Shown in pieces: positions 45,919 through 53,851 of a stretch of DNA of 64,000 bases. Source of the stretch: Planctomyces sp. (GTDB lineage Bacteria; Planctomycetota; Planctomycetia; Planctomycetales; Planctomycetaceae). The notes below the pieces were generated by a model, which ran no database searches, had not been told where the DNA came from, and was given only the letters and a program-made list of their open reading frames with translations. The stretch covers positions 1 through 64,000 of the forward strand of contig SYJG01000368.1 in the NCBI GenBank assembly GCA_005798445.1. The letters run 5' to 3'. A program made the translations under genes and the position numbers. How positions within the stretch are numbered: position 1 is the stretch's first letter; each line of letters opens with the position of its first letter.

Positions 45919-46046
45919 GTGCAACGGTTGCAACGGTATTTCCATTGCGTACCTATCGCGGGAGAACGAAATGAGAATGAGAGAATCCGAGAGTGTGAGT
46001 ATGGCGCGCAATGCAAATGCCATTGCAACTATTGCACCCGTTGCAC
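45910..46046. repeat. Two opposed blocks of three 9-bp iterons, candidate replication origin
   Basis: Block 1 (45910-45936) is GTGCAATGA GTGCAACGG TTGCAACGG. Block 2 (46020-46046) is CCATTGCAA CTATTGCAC CCGTTGCAC, whose complement reads GTGCAACGG GTGCAATAG TTGCAATGG. Both have an exact 9-base period and face each other across 83 bases, directly after the primase-helicase gene. This suits an origin or operator recognised by that protein. Confidence 0.6.
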
Positions 46047-46237
46047 TTCCCACCCCGATAGCTGGCATCGTGTCGAGATTTGTGATCGGTCGCAGTTCGA
46101 TCCCGTCGCCCGAATCCGACGCTGAAGGTCTCGCCGAATTCTTTGAAGAGCGGGCGGCAATTCGCGAATTCGACGGCAAGCTGTCCCGCGAGGATGCGGA
46201 GATTTTTGCCCGCGAAGACGTCAGGCGAGGGGGTTGA
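45971..46237 (+). CDS. Small element protein, unknown
   Basis: ATG 45971 follows GGAG, giving 88 residues. The iteron block encodes its NAIATIAPVALPT part. The C-terminal half (EGLAEFFEERAAIREFDGKLSREDAEIFARED) is an acidic helical region that I recall from proteins next to primases in planctomycete elements. The role is unknown; the 85 bases after it hold no feature. Confidence 0.5.
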   Translation: MRMRESESVSMARNANAIATIAPVALPTPIAGIVSRFVIGRSSIPSPESDAEGLAEFFEERAAIREFDGKLSREDAEIFAREDVRRGG

Positions 46238-46322
46238 GCGGTTCCCCCGACAGCCACCTTTCCGAGTAACCACATACACCGCTGTTGAGAAATCAGTTTT
46301 TCTTTCATTAGTGACACCTGCC

Positions 46323-46661
46323 ATGACAACCTCAGAACGCGATCTGCTTTCGTTGATCCTTTCCGAGTGGGTTCGGCTGATTCAATCCGACCCAAAGCAG
46401 CAACGCGGCGAACCGTTTTACGAGTGGAAAAAGCGTGCGGCATACCTCGACGGTTTGACTCGATACGGGTTGCAGATTGACCCGAACTGGCTCGGCAAGT
46501 CGCCAGCCGGTCGGCAGGCACGAAGCCGAGCATTGATCGCGCTGGAGCGTGCGGGGTGGATTACTCGGACTCCGGGTTTCAGCCGTCCCGGTTTCGTCAA
46601 ACTGACTGACTTCGCCATCAAAGCGATTTTGGAAGCCACCGGAACGGAGCCAACAACATGA
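46323..46661 (+). CDS. Winged-helix-like small protein
   Basis: ATG 46323 gives 112 residues. The segment SPAGRQARSRALIALERAGWITRTPGFSRPGFVKLTDFAI resembles a winged helix with wing and recognition helix. It is probably a regulator of the element. It overlaps the next gene by 4 bases. Confidence 0.55.
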   Translation: MTTSERDLLSLILSEWVRLIQSDPKQQRGEPFYEWKKRAAYLDGLTRYGLQIDPNWLGKSPAGRQARSRALIALERAGWITRTPGFSRPGFVKLTDFAIKAILEATGTEPTT

Positions 46662-46933
46662 AGACTCGTCGCAAAACGACCAAGCAAAAACGCCCCGGCA
46701 TCCCGTGCCCGCATTGCGCGAATGCTGTGTCGAGCGTCACGCGCACCAAACAGCGCGGCGATGGACTGCAACGCATTCGCGAGTGCTCGAAGTGTCATCA
46801 GCGGTTCATCACGCGCGAGTCATCGGCAAAAAGTGACACCGGCGTCATGCAACTTGCCACCGATGTTACTTCGTTGGTGCGAGCACTCGGATTGTCCCCG
46901 AAATCTTTTCTCTCACCCGACCACACCCGCTAG
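46658..46933 (+). CDS. Zinc-ribbon protein (NrdR/Ogr-like ribbon)
   Basis: The product has 91 residues. CPHC at about 17-20 and CSKC at about 43-46 form a four-cysteine ribbon followed by FITRES. This recalls the NrdR N-terminal ribbon and also the short Ogr/Delta-type phage transcription activators. NrdR's ATP-cone is absent, so it is not NrdR. It precedes the capsid part of the element, where a late-gene activator would be expected, but that role is inference. Confidence 0.55.
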   Translation: MKTRRKTTKQKRPGIPCPHCANAVSSVTRTKQRGDGLQRIRECSKCHQRFITRESSAKSDTGVMQLATDVTSLVRALGLSPKSFLSPDHTR

Positions 46934-46955
46934 TTTCTCACGAAAGGAAATCACC

Positions 46956-47495
46956 ATGCACGTTTTCAGCCGCAATCCCGCCGCCGATCCCGTTGACGAT
47001 CTTGAATCGTGCGCGGAAGCCATCCGCGCCTCTGGCTGGTGGAACCGATGCGACCTGGCCGAGCAGTGGCCTCTCACGACCGAGCAAGCCGCTGAACTTC
47101 TGTCGGACGCTGGCGAATTCGACGTCGACGCGGAGTCCCTCGCCGACTTGATCGACCGCCGGCTGATCCCGTCACCTGCGAAGGACGACAACAGCCAACT
47201 CGAATGGAACGCGACGGACATCGTTTGCGCCGTTGGCTTGCTGAACAACCGCCAGCAATGGCAACCGACTCCGAGCGGCCACGACGCCTGCAAACATCCC
47301 TGCCAACTCGCACTTGAACAAGCTCGTGCCACCGATGAAGTCGATGCGATTGTCGCCGGTATGGCAGGCGTTCCCCGCTTCGATGTTCGTCACCTCTTGG
47401 AACTGCTGGTTGTGACCGACATCGGCGAAGGGCGACGCAAACTCGTCACGTTGTTGAAGTCCGTCCTAGAAGTCGATCACGGAGTCGTGATTTGA
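46956..47495 (+). CDS. Unknown element protein before the capsid fusion
   Basis: I start it at ATG 46956 after AAAGGA, giving 179 residues. It is acidic and helical (PLTTEQAAELLSDAGEFDVDAESLADLIDRRLIP), and the DNA-binding-like element at 40-70 resembles an excisionase-type fold. No family recognised. Its stop overlaps the TTG start of the capsid fusion, so translation is probably coupled. Confidence 0.55.
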   Translation: MHVFSRNPAADPVDDLESCAEAIRASGWWNRCDLAEQWPLTTEQAAELLSDAGEFDVDAESLADLIDRRLIPSPAKDDNSQLEWNATDIVCAVGLLNNRQQWQPTPSGHDACKHPCQLALEQARATDEVDAIVAGMAGVPRFDVRHLLELLVVTDIGEGRRKLVTLLKSVLEVDHGVVI

Positions 47496-49471
47496 AGCCT
47501 CTCGCACTCACCGCCGCGCTCAACCTCACGGCCGCACAAGCTGGCAAGCCGCGACGCTTCAAAATCTTGGCCTACAGCGGCGGACTGCTGGTTGTTGACG
47601 GATTCGAGCATCCTGTCGTTGTTGACCTCGCCGGCATCAAGGCCACCGCCGCAATTCCGATTTTGATTGACCATGCCGCCGACGTTGACCACACGCTCGG
47701 CCAAACGAACGCCGTCGGCAACGATGGCCGAAGTCTCGTTCTCGCGGGCAACATCACCGGTCAATCGCAGCGTGTTCGCGATGTCATCGCGCAATCCGAC
47801 GCCGGCTACTCGTGGCAGGCATCCATCGGTTGCAGCGTCGAGCAATCCGAGCGAATCCCGGCCGGTCAAACCGTTGCCGTCAACGGTCAACTCTTCGTTG
47901 GACCGATCATCGTCGCGCGGAGATCCGTGCTCCGCGAAACGAGTGTTCTGCCCGTTGGTGCGGATGCAACCACTTCAGTCAACCTCGCCGCAAAAATGAA
48001 AGCGGCAACACAAGAAGGAAAGATGACCATGCCGAATTTTGAAACTTGGTGCGTCGATCACGGCTTTGACGCCGCCGAACTTTCACCGGAAGCCTGCGCG
48101 TTTTTGCAGACTTTGTTCGACGCAGAGACCAACTCGACCGACCCGGCCGCGACGTCAGCAGCGTCAGCAGCGGCAATCCTGAATCTCCGCGCGACGCAAT
48201 CCGCCGAGCATGACCGCATTGGCAAGATCAACGCGATCGCGAGCGGCCATCCGACAATTGCTGCCACTGCAATTCGCAACGGTTGGTCGGCCATTGAAAC
48301 CGAGAACCATGTTCTGAAAGCGAGCCAACGAATGCACACGCCATCGAATTTTGTCCGAGGCAACAGCGACACCGCGACCGAAGCGCAGCACTTAACCGCC
48401 TCGCTCATGGTGAAGGCCGGCTACTCAACCGCCGCTGAGAAAATGTTCGGCGCGAACGTGATGGAACAATCCCGCCGTCTGCACGGTCAATCGCTGCCTG
48501 ACCTTTGCCGCGCTGCTCTCCAAATTGACGGACGCGAGATTCCGCAATCACGCGGCGAGATGATTCGCGCCTCACTGAGCACGGGTTCCATGCCCGTTGC
48601 GTTGGGCGACAGTGCCAACAAAATCTTGATCGAAGCGTACAAGCAAGCTCCTGCGTCCTGGCGTTCCTTCGCCGCCGTCAAACCCGCCGCGAACTTCAAA
48701 ACGCAAACCGGTATCCGCCCGACGTTCGGCGGAGACCTTTACCAATTAGCACCTGGCGGAGAGATCAAGCACGGCAACTTCACCGAGGAAACCTACGAGT
48801 GGAGCGTTGATACGTTCGCCAAGATGTTCTCGATCGACCGTCGGCAAATCATCAACGACGACGCCAGCGTTTTCAGTGACGTCATTCCCGGCTTGGCTCG
48901 CGCCGCCATGCGTTCGTTGAACTCACTGGTGAGCACGAAGCTGTTGGCCAACGCCGGCAGTTTCTTCAGTACCGGCAACAGCAACTATTTCGACGGTGCC
49001 GCCACGAACCTACAAGCGTCTTCACTCGCAACAGCGATCAAGATGCTTCGGCAAATGAAGGACGGGGAAGGCAACTTGCTCGACCTACAACCCGCCGTCT
49101 TGCTTGTGCCGCCAGAGCTGGAACAAACCGCGTTGGCATTGCTGCATTCCAGTGAAGTGCAGCGAGTGGCGACCGGTGATTTGCAACCAACCGGCAACAC
49201 GTTCAAGGACATCGCACAACTCGCTGTCGAGCCACGATTGTCCGATTCGACTTTCACCGGATACTCCACCGTCGCGTGGTATCTGTTCTCCAACGCGATG
49301 AATGCCGCCGTCATTGTCGGATTTCTGGACGGCAACGAGTCTCCCACTTTGGAGACGTTCGGTTTGGATCACGACGTCAACACGCTGGCGTTTTTGTTCC
49401 GCGTCTACTTCGATTTCGGTTGTGCCTTGGCCGATCACCGCGCTGCAATCCGCAGCAAAGGTGCAGCGTAG
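47492..49471 (+). CDS. Prohead protease / major capsid protein fusion
   Basis: The product is 659 residues from TTG 47492, overlapping the previous stop. The first 170 residues resemble a phage prohead serine protease, with candidate His in ILIDHAADVDHTLG and Ser in SWQASIGCSV. The rest resembles the Mu gpT-type major head subunit (YEWSVDTFAKMFSIDRRQIINDDASVFSDVIPGLARAA). Protease-capsid fusions are known in phages; self-cleavage would release the capsid subunit. No terminase or portal accompanies it, which is odd for a prophage. Confidence 0.82.
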   Translation: MKPLALTAALNLTAAQAGKPRRFKILAYSGGLLVVDGFEHPVVVDLAGIKATAAIPILIDHAADVDHTLGQTNAVGNDGRSLVLAGNITGQSQRVRDVIAQSDAGYSWQASIGCSVEQSERIPAGQTVAVNGQLFVGPIIVARRSVLRETSVLPVGADATTSVNLAAKMKAATQEGKMTMPNFETWCVDHGFDAAELSPEACAFLQTLFDAETNSTDPAATSAASAAAILNLRATQSAEHDRIGKINAIASGHPTIAATAIRNGWSAIETENHVLKASQRMHTPSNFVRGNSDTATEAQHLTASLMVKAGYSTAAEKMFGANVMEQSRRLHGQSLPDLCRAALQIDGREIPQSRGEMIRASLSTGSMPVALGDSANKILIEAYKQAPASWRSFAAVKPAANFKTQTGIRPTFGGDLYQLAPGGEIKHGNFTEETYEWSVDTFAKMFSIDRRQIINDDASVFSDVIPGLARAAMRSLNSLVSTKLLANAGSFFSTGNSNYFDGAATNLQASSLATAIKMLRQMKDGEGNLLDLQPAVLLVPPELEQTALALLHSSEVQRVATGDLQPTGNTFKDIAQLAVEPRLSDSTFTGYSTVAWYLFSNAMNAAVIVGFLDGNESPTLETFGLDHDVNTLAFLFRVYFDFGCALADHRAAIRSKGAA

Positions 49472-49598
49472 TCCGTTCAAACTCCGCCGGCTTATGCTGC
49501 GAAGTTCACACCATTCTTCGCAGTAGTTCAACGGCGAGTTCGCCTCCACGCGGTTACAAGATTGGCCGCGTGGGGGCATTTTCTTTTGAGGGAATGAC

Positions 49599-49853
49599 AT
49601 GCTTCTCGTCAGACTCGCCGACGAACAATCCATCGACTTTCCGGCGACTCGGTTCGCTGATCCGCACTTGGAGTATTGCGGCGACACCGACCGAGGTTTG
49701 ATCGAAGCGGCTCTGGCCGAGATCAACGAGCGGATCAACAGAGCGGCAAGATCACTCGTCCTGTATCCGTCGCACAAAGCGTTGCAAACCAGCTTCGCCA
49801 AGCTGGTCAATCGCCGGGACGAGTTGGAGCAACGGCTCGCAACGCTGCTGTGA
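49599..49853 (+). CDS. Small helical element protein, unknown
   Basis: ATG 49599 gives 84 residues with a helical body (RGLIEAALAEINERINRAARSLVLYPSHKALQTSFAKLVNRRDELEQRLATLL). It directly follows the capsid gene, so a head-completion or scaffold role is conceivable but unsupported. The 127 bases between hold no other gene. Confidence 0.5.
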   Translation: MLLVRLADEQSIDFPATRFADPHLEYCGDTDRGLIEAALAEINERINRAARSLVLYPSHKALQTSFAKLVNRRDELEQRLATLL

Positions 49854-49979
49854 GCGTCTCTGCCATCGCGATTGTCTGGACGTGCTCTGAGTCAGACCGA
49901 GGCCCTCGCGTCGATCCTGGCGCAAATGGTGCGGTCGTTTTCTCTGGTGACGATCAAGAACATGCCAGTCGATGCGTCT

Positions 49980-50451
49980 GATGCCGCAATTGCGGTATCA
50001 ACTCGCCGACCGCGACGAGGCGAAGGCGTGGATGATCAAAAACCAGCTTGGCCGACGGAACTTGATTCCGGCGATGCGCGTGAAGCTGGAGTTGGCGCTG
50101 AAGCCGCTCGTGATCGCGAAGGCGAAAGAGAAAGAGCATGAGCGGAAAACGACTTGTCCAAATTTGGACGAGTCCTCGTTTGTCTGCAAATGTGGCGAGT
50201 CCTTCAGTGCTCAAGTCTGGCACTGTCCTGTCTGTGCTCACCATTGGCCGCTGACGAAGGATGAGTGCTCCAATTGTCACGAGGGGAAGAAGCGTGGTTC
50301 CCATAAGGCTGCGAAAGTTGGATCAATAGACTCTTTGTCGGAGATTGCGAAGTCCGCTGGTGTGTCGCGTGGCACGGTCCACAAAGTCGAGAGGGTGCTC
50401 GCCAGCAGCAACGAATCCGTAAAGGCCGACATGCTGGCCGGCAGGACGTGA
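49980..50451 (+). pseudogene. N-terminally truncated ParB-like protein with zinc-ribbon insert
   Basis: From ATG 49980 there are 156 residues. DEAKAWMIKNQLGRRNLIP and the late SLSEIAKSAGVSRGTVHKVERV are the two ends of a ParB/KorB-like DNA-binding domain. Between them sits a cysteine-rich ribbon (CKCGESF, CPVC, CSNCH) not usual there. The N-terminal nuclease/ParB part is missing and the C-terminus ends abruptly (DMLAGRT). It is probably a decayed gene near the right end of the element. Confidence 0.5.
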
Positions 50452-50670
50452 CTGCAACGCATCGTTGGCCGCGTCGTGGAAGTCATCTTGGATCACTTCC
50501 ATCGCCTCACGATGGCTGTAAGAGATCAAGAATCCGTTGCTCAAGCTGGGAGTAGCTACTCCCGCCGGGAGTAGTTTTCGGATGTTTTCGGTTGTTCGCC
50601 GATGACGTGGTGGAGTGCTCCAAAACACGGGCAAACGTGGGCTTTTCGCACGTTTCTTGAGACTGTTCAC

Positions 50671-50725
50671 ACACGCCCGGATTTGCTTAGAAATCCGTTG
50701 CTCTATCCAACTGAGCTATGGGCGC
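50671..50725 (-). pseudogene. tRNA-Arg remnant / right attachment site of the satellite-like element
   Basis: 50687-50723 is identical to 41207-41243, the 5' half of tRNA-Arg from the acceptor to the anticodon stem. CACGCCC just before it (50671-50677) equals the tRNA 3' acceptor, so this may be a full tRNA copy lacking its T-arm. It is not functional as a tRNA. Confidence 0.75.
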
Positions 50726-52393
50726 GTGATCGTGCTTCAACAACTTACGGCGAATCGGTCCGAATGGCATAGGAGCGATTCAGGTTAGTTTCATTTCCAC
50801 ACCCAAGATCAGCCGCCTCTCCAACTCGTAGAATCGACGGGGCGAACAAGATCTGAAGAGTCCGCATCATTTGCTTCGCCATGTTGACGTTGCCTTGCGT
50901 TGTGGTCAACGAGCGGTGCGGCCAACAGGGCCAGGTTCCAAGCGCGTTCCGGTGGCCCAGCGAAGCGGCGTGGTCGGGAAACCCGCACCGAGCGAGAACG
51001 CCGTTCAGCGACCTTGGAGTGCGGTGGCTGGACACCGCCCTCCATTTCTTTGGAACGACGATGTCGATGAACCCAACAACGAGATTCGTCGGCCAGCACT
51101 CATCGCCGAGCTTCTTGTACTTCGAGGCTCGTTTTTCCAAATGAATAGAGGGCTGCGTCGAGCCGCAGCACTCCAGGGCGGACAGAGGGCTGACGCCCAT
51201 CGGCTCGTCAACGGCAAGAAGGAAGACAGCGGGCGGATGCCCAGCGGCTCGACAGCGGTGAGAGGGCTTCGCGGCGCGGGAAGTCAGCGCGAACACAGTT
51301 CGGCGAGACGCGATGATTGAGTTCAGCGATTGGAGTACGGATGGTCGAAGTCATCGGCCTGTGCTGCGCGCGGTCGGTCTTCAGTGGCAGCGGTCCTCCC
51401 CGCAGCGGCCGTGGCGAACTCCCGCACCGGTGCGGCTCGCTCTTCAGCGGCAACGACGGACTCTCAAGCGGCAGTGGCTCGCGCTTGAGCGGCCGTGGTG
51501 GATTCTCCAGTGGCCGTCGGTCCCGCCGAAGCGGGAGCGGCTCCCATCGAGGCGGGGGCTCTGGGCTCTCAAGCGGGAGCAGTGCATTTCGAGGAATGAG
51601 CGGCGGATTCTCAGGAGGGATCGGCTCATTTCCGGGAATGAGGGCAGATTCCTGGTGTCAGAATCGCAGGACTCAAGGCAAGAGACGAGCCGTAAGGGGT
51701 ATAATTGGCTGGCGTTACGAAGAATCCTGAAGTCTTCGCGACTTCGGAAGCCTGATTTCCGAAAAAGCCCCTGCGGTTCAGTCCCAACGGGACGTCCCCA
51801 TGTCAGCCCAGGCCATCGGCCTGGGGCACGGAAACCTGCCCGAGTTCATAGCCCCAACGGGGCGGCTCTAACTTCGACGGGCGTGAAATACCCGATCGAC
51901 GAAGCCGAACAAAGAAAAGGTCCGCCCCGTTGGGGCTTCCTCTTGGTTGTTGTGATCGTGCCCCAGGCCGAAGGCCAGAGCGTGCCACCCAAACCGCGAG
52001 TCGTTGAAACCTTTCGTGAGCCGACGCTCGGCCTGCATCGAGTGGATGAGGTCGTCGAGCACTTCGTCCTGTTTTTGCAGAACCTCCCGACCGAGCCGCT
52101 GGTCGTTGATGTATGTTTCCGCTTTCGAGCGGCTGGATTTTTTCTGGCTCCGACGTCGGTTGCCGGATCGGGGACACCTTCGGTCAGACGGGGTGGCTCG
52201 GTTGGGAGACCGGCCACAACAGCACGGTTGCAGATGATCTTTTTCTTTGCGGCCGCGGCAAAGCTCGTGTCGATTCGCGGCATTCCCCTTGAGCAATTCG
52301 ACGGTGCAGCCTCCGATTGAAGTCAGGCCGCCGATCTGAACTTCTACAACAGCGGCGCAATGCTCGTCCGAACTCAATCTTCAGCCGCGGGCC
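50726..52393. other. 1.7-kb stretch without a supportable gene
   Basis: Frames here are open by base composition only. A Gly/Ser-rich frame at 51317-51730 comes from irregular repeats of GCGGCAGTGG type. A minus frame near 51900-52370 (YINDQRLGREVLQKQDEVLDDL) has a protein-like patch and may be a gene fragment. Repeats occupy 51776-51985. I see no complete gene, RNA or insertion sequence. Confidence 0.5.
51776..51985. repeat. Cluster of bipartite palindromes
   Basis: Contains CAGTCCCAACGGGAC, CAGCCCAGGCCATCGGCCTGGG with its inverse near 51960-51985 (CCCCAGGCCGAAGGCC), and TAGCCCCAACGGGGCGG with its inverse near 51920-51940 (CCGCCCCGTTGGGGC). Two nested palindrome families form one cluster downstream of the WD40-cytochrome gene. 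Confidence 0.65.
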
Positions 52394-53845
52394 TTAAGGA
52401 TTCGTGGTCAGCTCACCGGCTAGCGACTTGTCTTTCACGTTCCAGACTTGCAGCTTGCCAGTGAAGTCACCGGCGATCAGCCGATTGCTGTCGTGCGTGA
52501 AGACGACGCGTGAAGGAACGTCCGTGAAACCCTCGAACTTGCCGACTTGATTCGCTCCGCTGCTATTCCACAGGCGGGCCGTGAGGTCTCGGCCGACGGT
52601 GGCGAAGTCGCCGCTGCGTGAATAGTTCACGGCGAGCACTCCCGGAATCTTGCCGCGCGGCAGCGGTGTGGGTGTCGGACCGGTGTGGGCGTTGATCGTG
52701 CGAGTTGGGAATCCGTCTTCGGCGTACCAGAGGATGACTCGTCCGTCTTCGCTGGCGGTGGCGAGCATTTGCGAATCGGCTCGCCAGCTCATGTCGCTGA
52801 TCATGTCTTTGTGGTCGCCGAGCGTGAAGAGGATGCTGCCGGTCTCCGGTTCCCAAACGTAAACGCCGCCGTTGCGGTCGCCGCTGGCGAGCATCTCGCC
52901 GTTGGGGCTGAATTCGATCGATGTGACCCAGTCGGTGTGCTTCTTGATCTTGTGCTTCAGCTCGCCCGTTTCGGTGGAGAAGATTTTCACCAGCTTGTTC
53001 GGCCCGCCCAGCGCGATCCATTTCTGATTCGGGCTGATGTCGGCCGCGAGCACGCTGTCGGACTCATCGCCGATCTCGGTGATTCGCTTGCCGGTTGTCA
53101 CGTCGAACAGCACGGCCTTGCCGACATCGGCTCCGCGTCCACCCGCCACGAGCAACCGTTTGCCGTCGCGGCTGAACTTCAAGACGTGCGGAATTCGCTC
53201 CGGGAACGGCAACGCGCCGATCAGTTTCAGGTCGTCCGTGTTGTAGAGCAGCACTCGCTCATGCCCTGCGATCGCAACCAGCGGTGCCCACGGGCTGGCG
53301 GCGAGCGCGGTGACTGGATGCGGCCGTTTCGTTTTCGGCAGTTCGACAGACGCCAGTTGCTCGGGCATCGGCGGCGCGCCTTCCGGCTTGCCGGTCGAGA
53401 CCGACGCCAAATCGAGATCGACTTTACGCGTCGCATTCTTTGCCGCACTGACCGCAGTCTCCGGTGCACCGAGTTCAATCCACTTCTTGATGATCGCGAG
53501 ATCCGCTTCCGGAATCTTCGCTGCCTTCGGAGGCATGAACGGCTCTTCGATGTGTGCGACCGCCTTATACAACCGGCTGGAATCGGGACTCCCTGCTGCA
53601 ATCGCCTCGCCGCTGCTGCCGCCCGCCATCAGCGTTTGATACGTCATCACGTTGAGATCCGACGTTGCCTTGTCCGGGTTGTGGCAGTTGCCGCAATGCT
53701 TCCGCAGAATCGGCGAGACGTGATCCTTGTACGTCACGAGCTCTTTGGGCTTCGCGGCATCGGACTTGTCTTGTGCAACGGCTGGGATAACGAGGCAGGC
53801 AAAGATTGCGAGAGCAGGCAGGCGGGAGATCACGGCAAACTCCAA
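52394..53845 (-). CDS. Exported cytochrome-domain / WD40 beta-propeller protein
   Basis: The product has 483 residues with a signal peptide (VISRLPALAIFACLVIPAVAQ). A planctomycete cytochrome-type segment (about 35-120) carries CGNCHN and the following FMPPKAAKIPEADLAIIKKWI. WD40 repeats then fill about 170-480 (HTDWVTSIEFSPNGEMLASGD, MISDMSWRADSQMLATASEDG). It is likely periplasmic and redox-linked. It follows the DUF1549/1553 gene by 6 bases and is the last gene of this cluster. Confidence 0.88.
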   Translation of the reverse strand: MEFAVISRLPALAIFACLVIPAVAQDKSDAAKPKELVTYKDHVSPILRKHCGNCHNPDKATSDLNVMTYQTLMAGGSSGEAIAAGSPDSSRLYKAVAHIEEPFMPPKAAKIPEADLAIIKKWIELGAPETAVSAAKNATRKVDLDLASVSTGKPEGAPPMPEQLASVELPKTKRPHPVTALAASPWAPLVAIAGHERVLLYNTDDLKLIGALPFPERIPHVLKFSRDGKRLLVAGGRGADVGKAVLFDVTTGKRITEIGDESDSVLAADISPNQKWIALGGPNKLVKIFSTETGELKHKIKKHTDWVTSIEFSPNGEMLASGDRNGGVYVWEPETGSILFTLGDHKDMISDMSWRADSQMLATASEDGRVILWYAEDGFPTRTINAHTGPTPTPLPRGKIPGVLAVNYSRSGDFATVGRDLTARLWNSSGANQVGKFEGFTDVPSRVVFTHDSNRLIAGDFTGKLQVWNVKDKSLAGELTTNP

Positions 53846-53851
53846 ATGAAA

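Larger units (their letters stand above)
41207..50723. mobile_element. 9.5-kb phage-satellite-like element in tRNA-Arg
   Basis: A perfect 37-base repeat (41207-41243 and 50687-50723), equal to the 5' half of tRNA-Arg, bounds it. Gene order from the tRNA: recombinase, unknown protein, two small proteins (one excisionase-like), primase-helicase with iterons, three small proteins, protease-capsid fusion, small protein and a truncated ParB-like protein. All are on the plus strand with many 4-base overlaps. There is no terminase, portal, tail or lysis gene that I can see. A capsid-encoding satellite or a reduced prophage fits best. Confidence 0.75.

Noticed and set aside
46658-46933. NrdR transcriptional repressor
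   Set aside because: Only the zinc ribbon is similar. The ATP-cone domain is absent and the gene is only 91 codons, inside a mobile element.
50323-50670. Minus-strand 115-codon frame next to the right att site
   Set aside because: A short patch (FLISYSHREAMEVIQDDFHDA) looks protein-like, but the frame overlaps the ParB-like remnant and has no start signal or domain.
50745-51296. Minus-strand 183-codon frame with a few protein-like patches
   Set aside because: Several frames on both strands look equally plausible here and none shows a domain; treated as degenerate sequence.
51317-51730. Gly/Ser-rich open frame resembling a low-complexity protein
   Set aside because: It arises from irregular short DNA repeats, has no ribosome site or domain, and its neighbours are gene-free.
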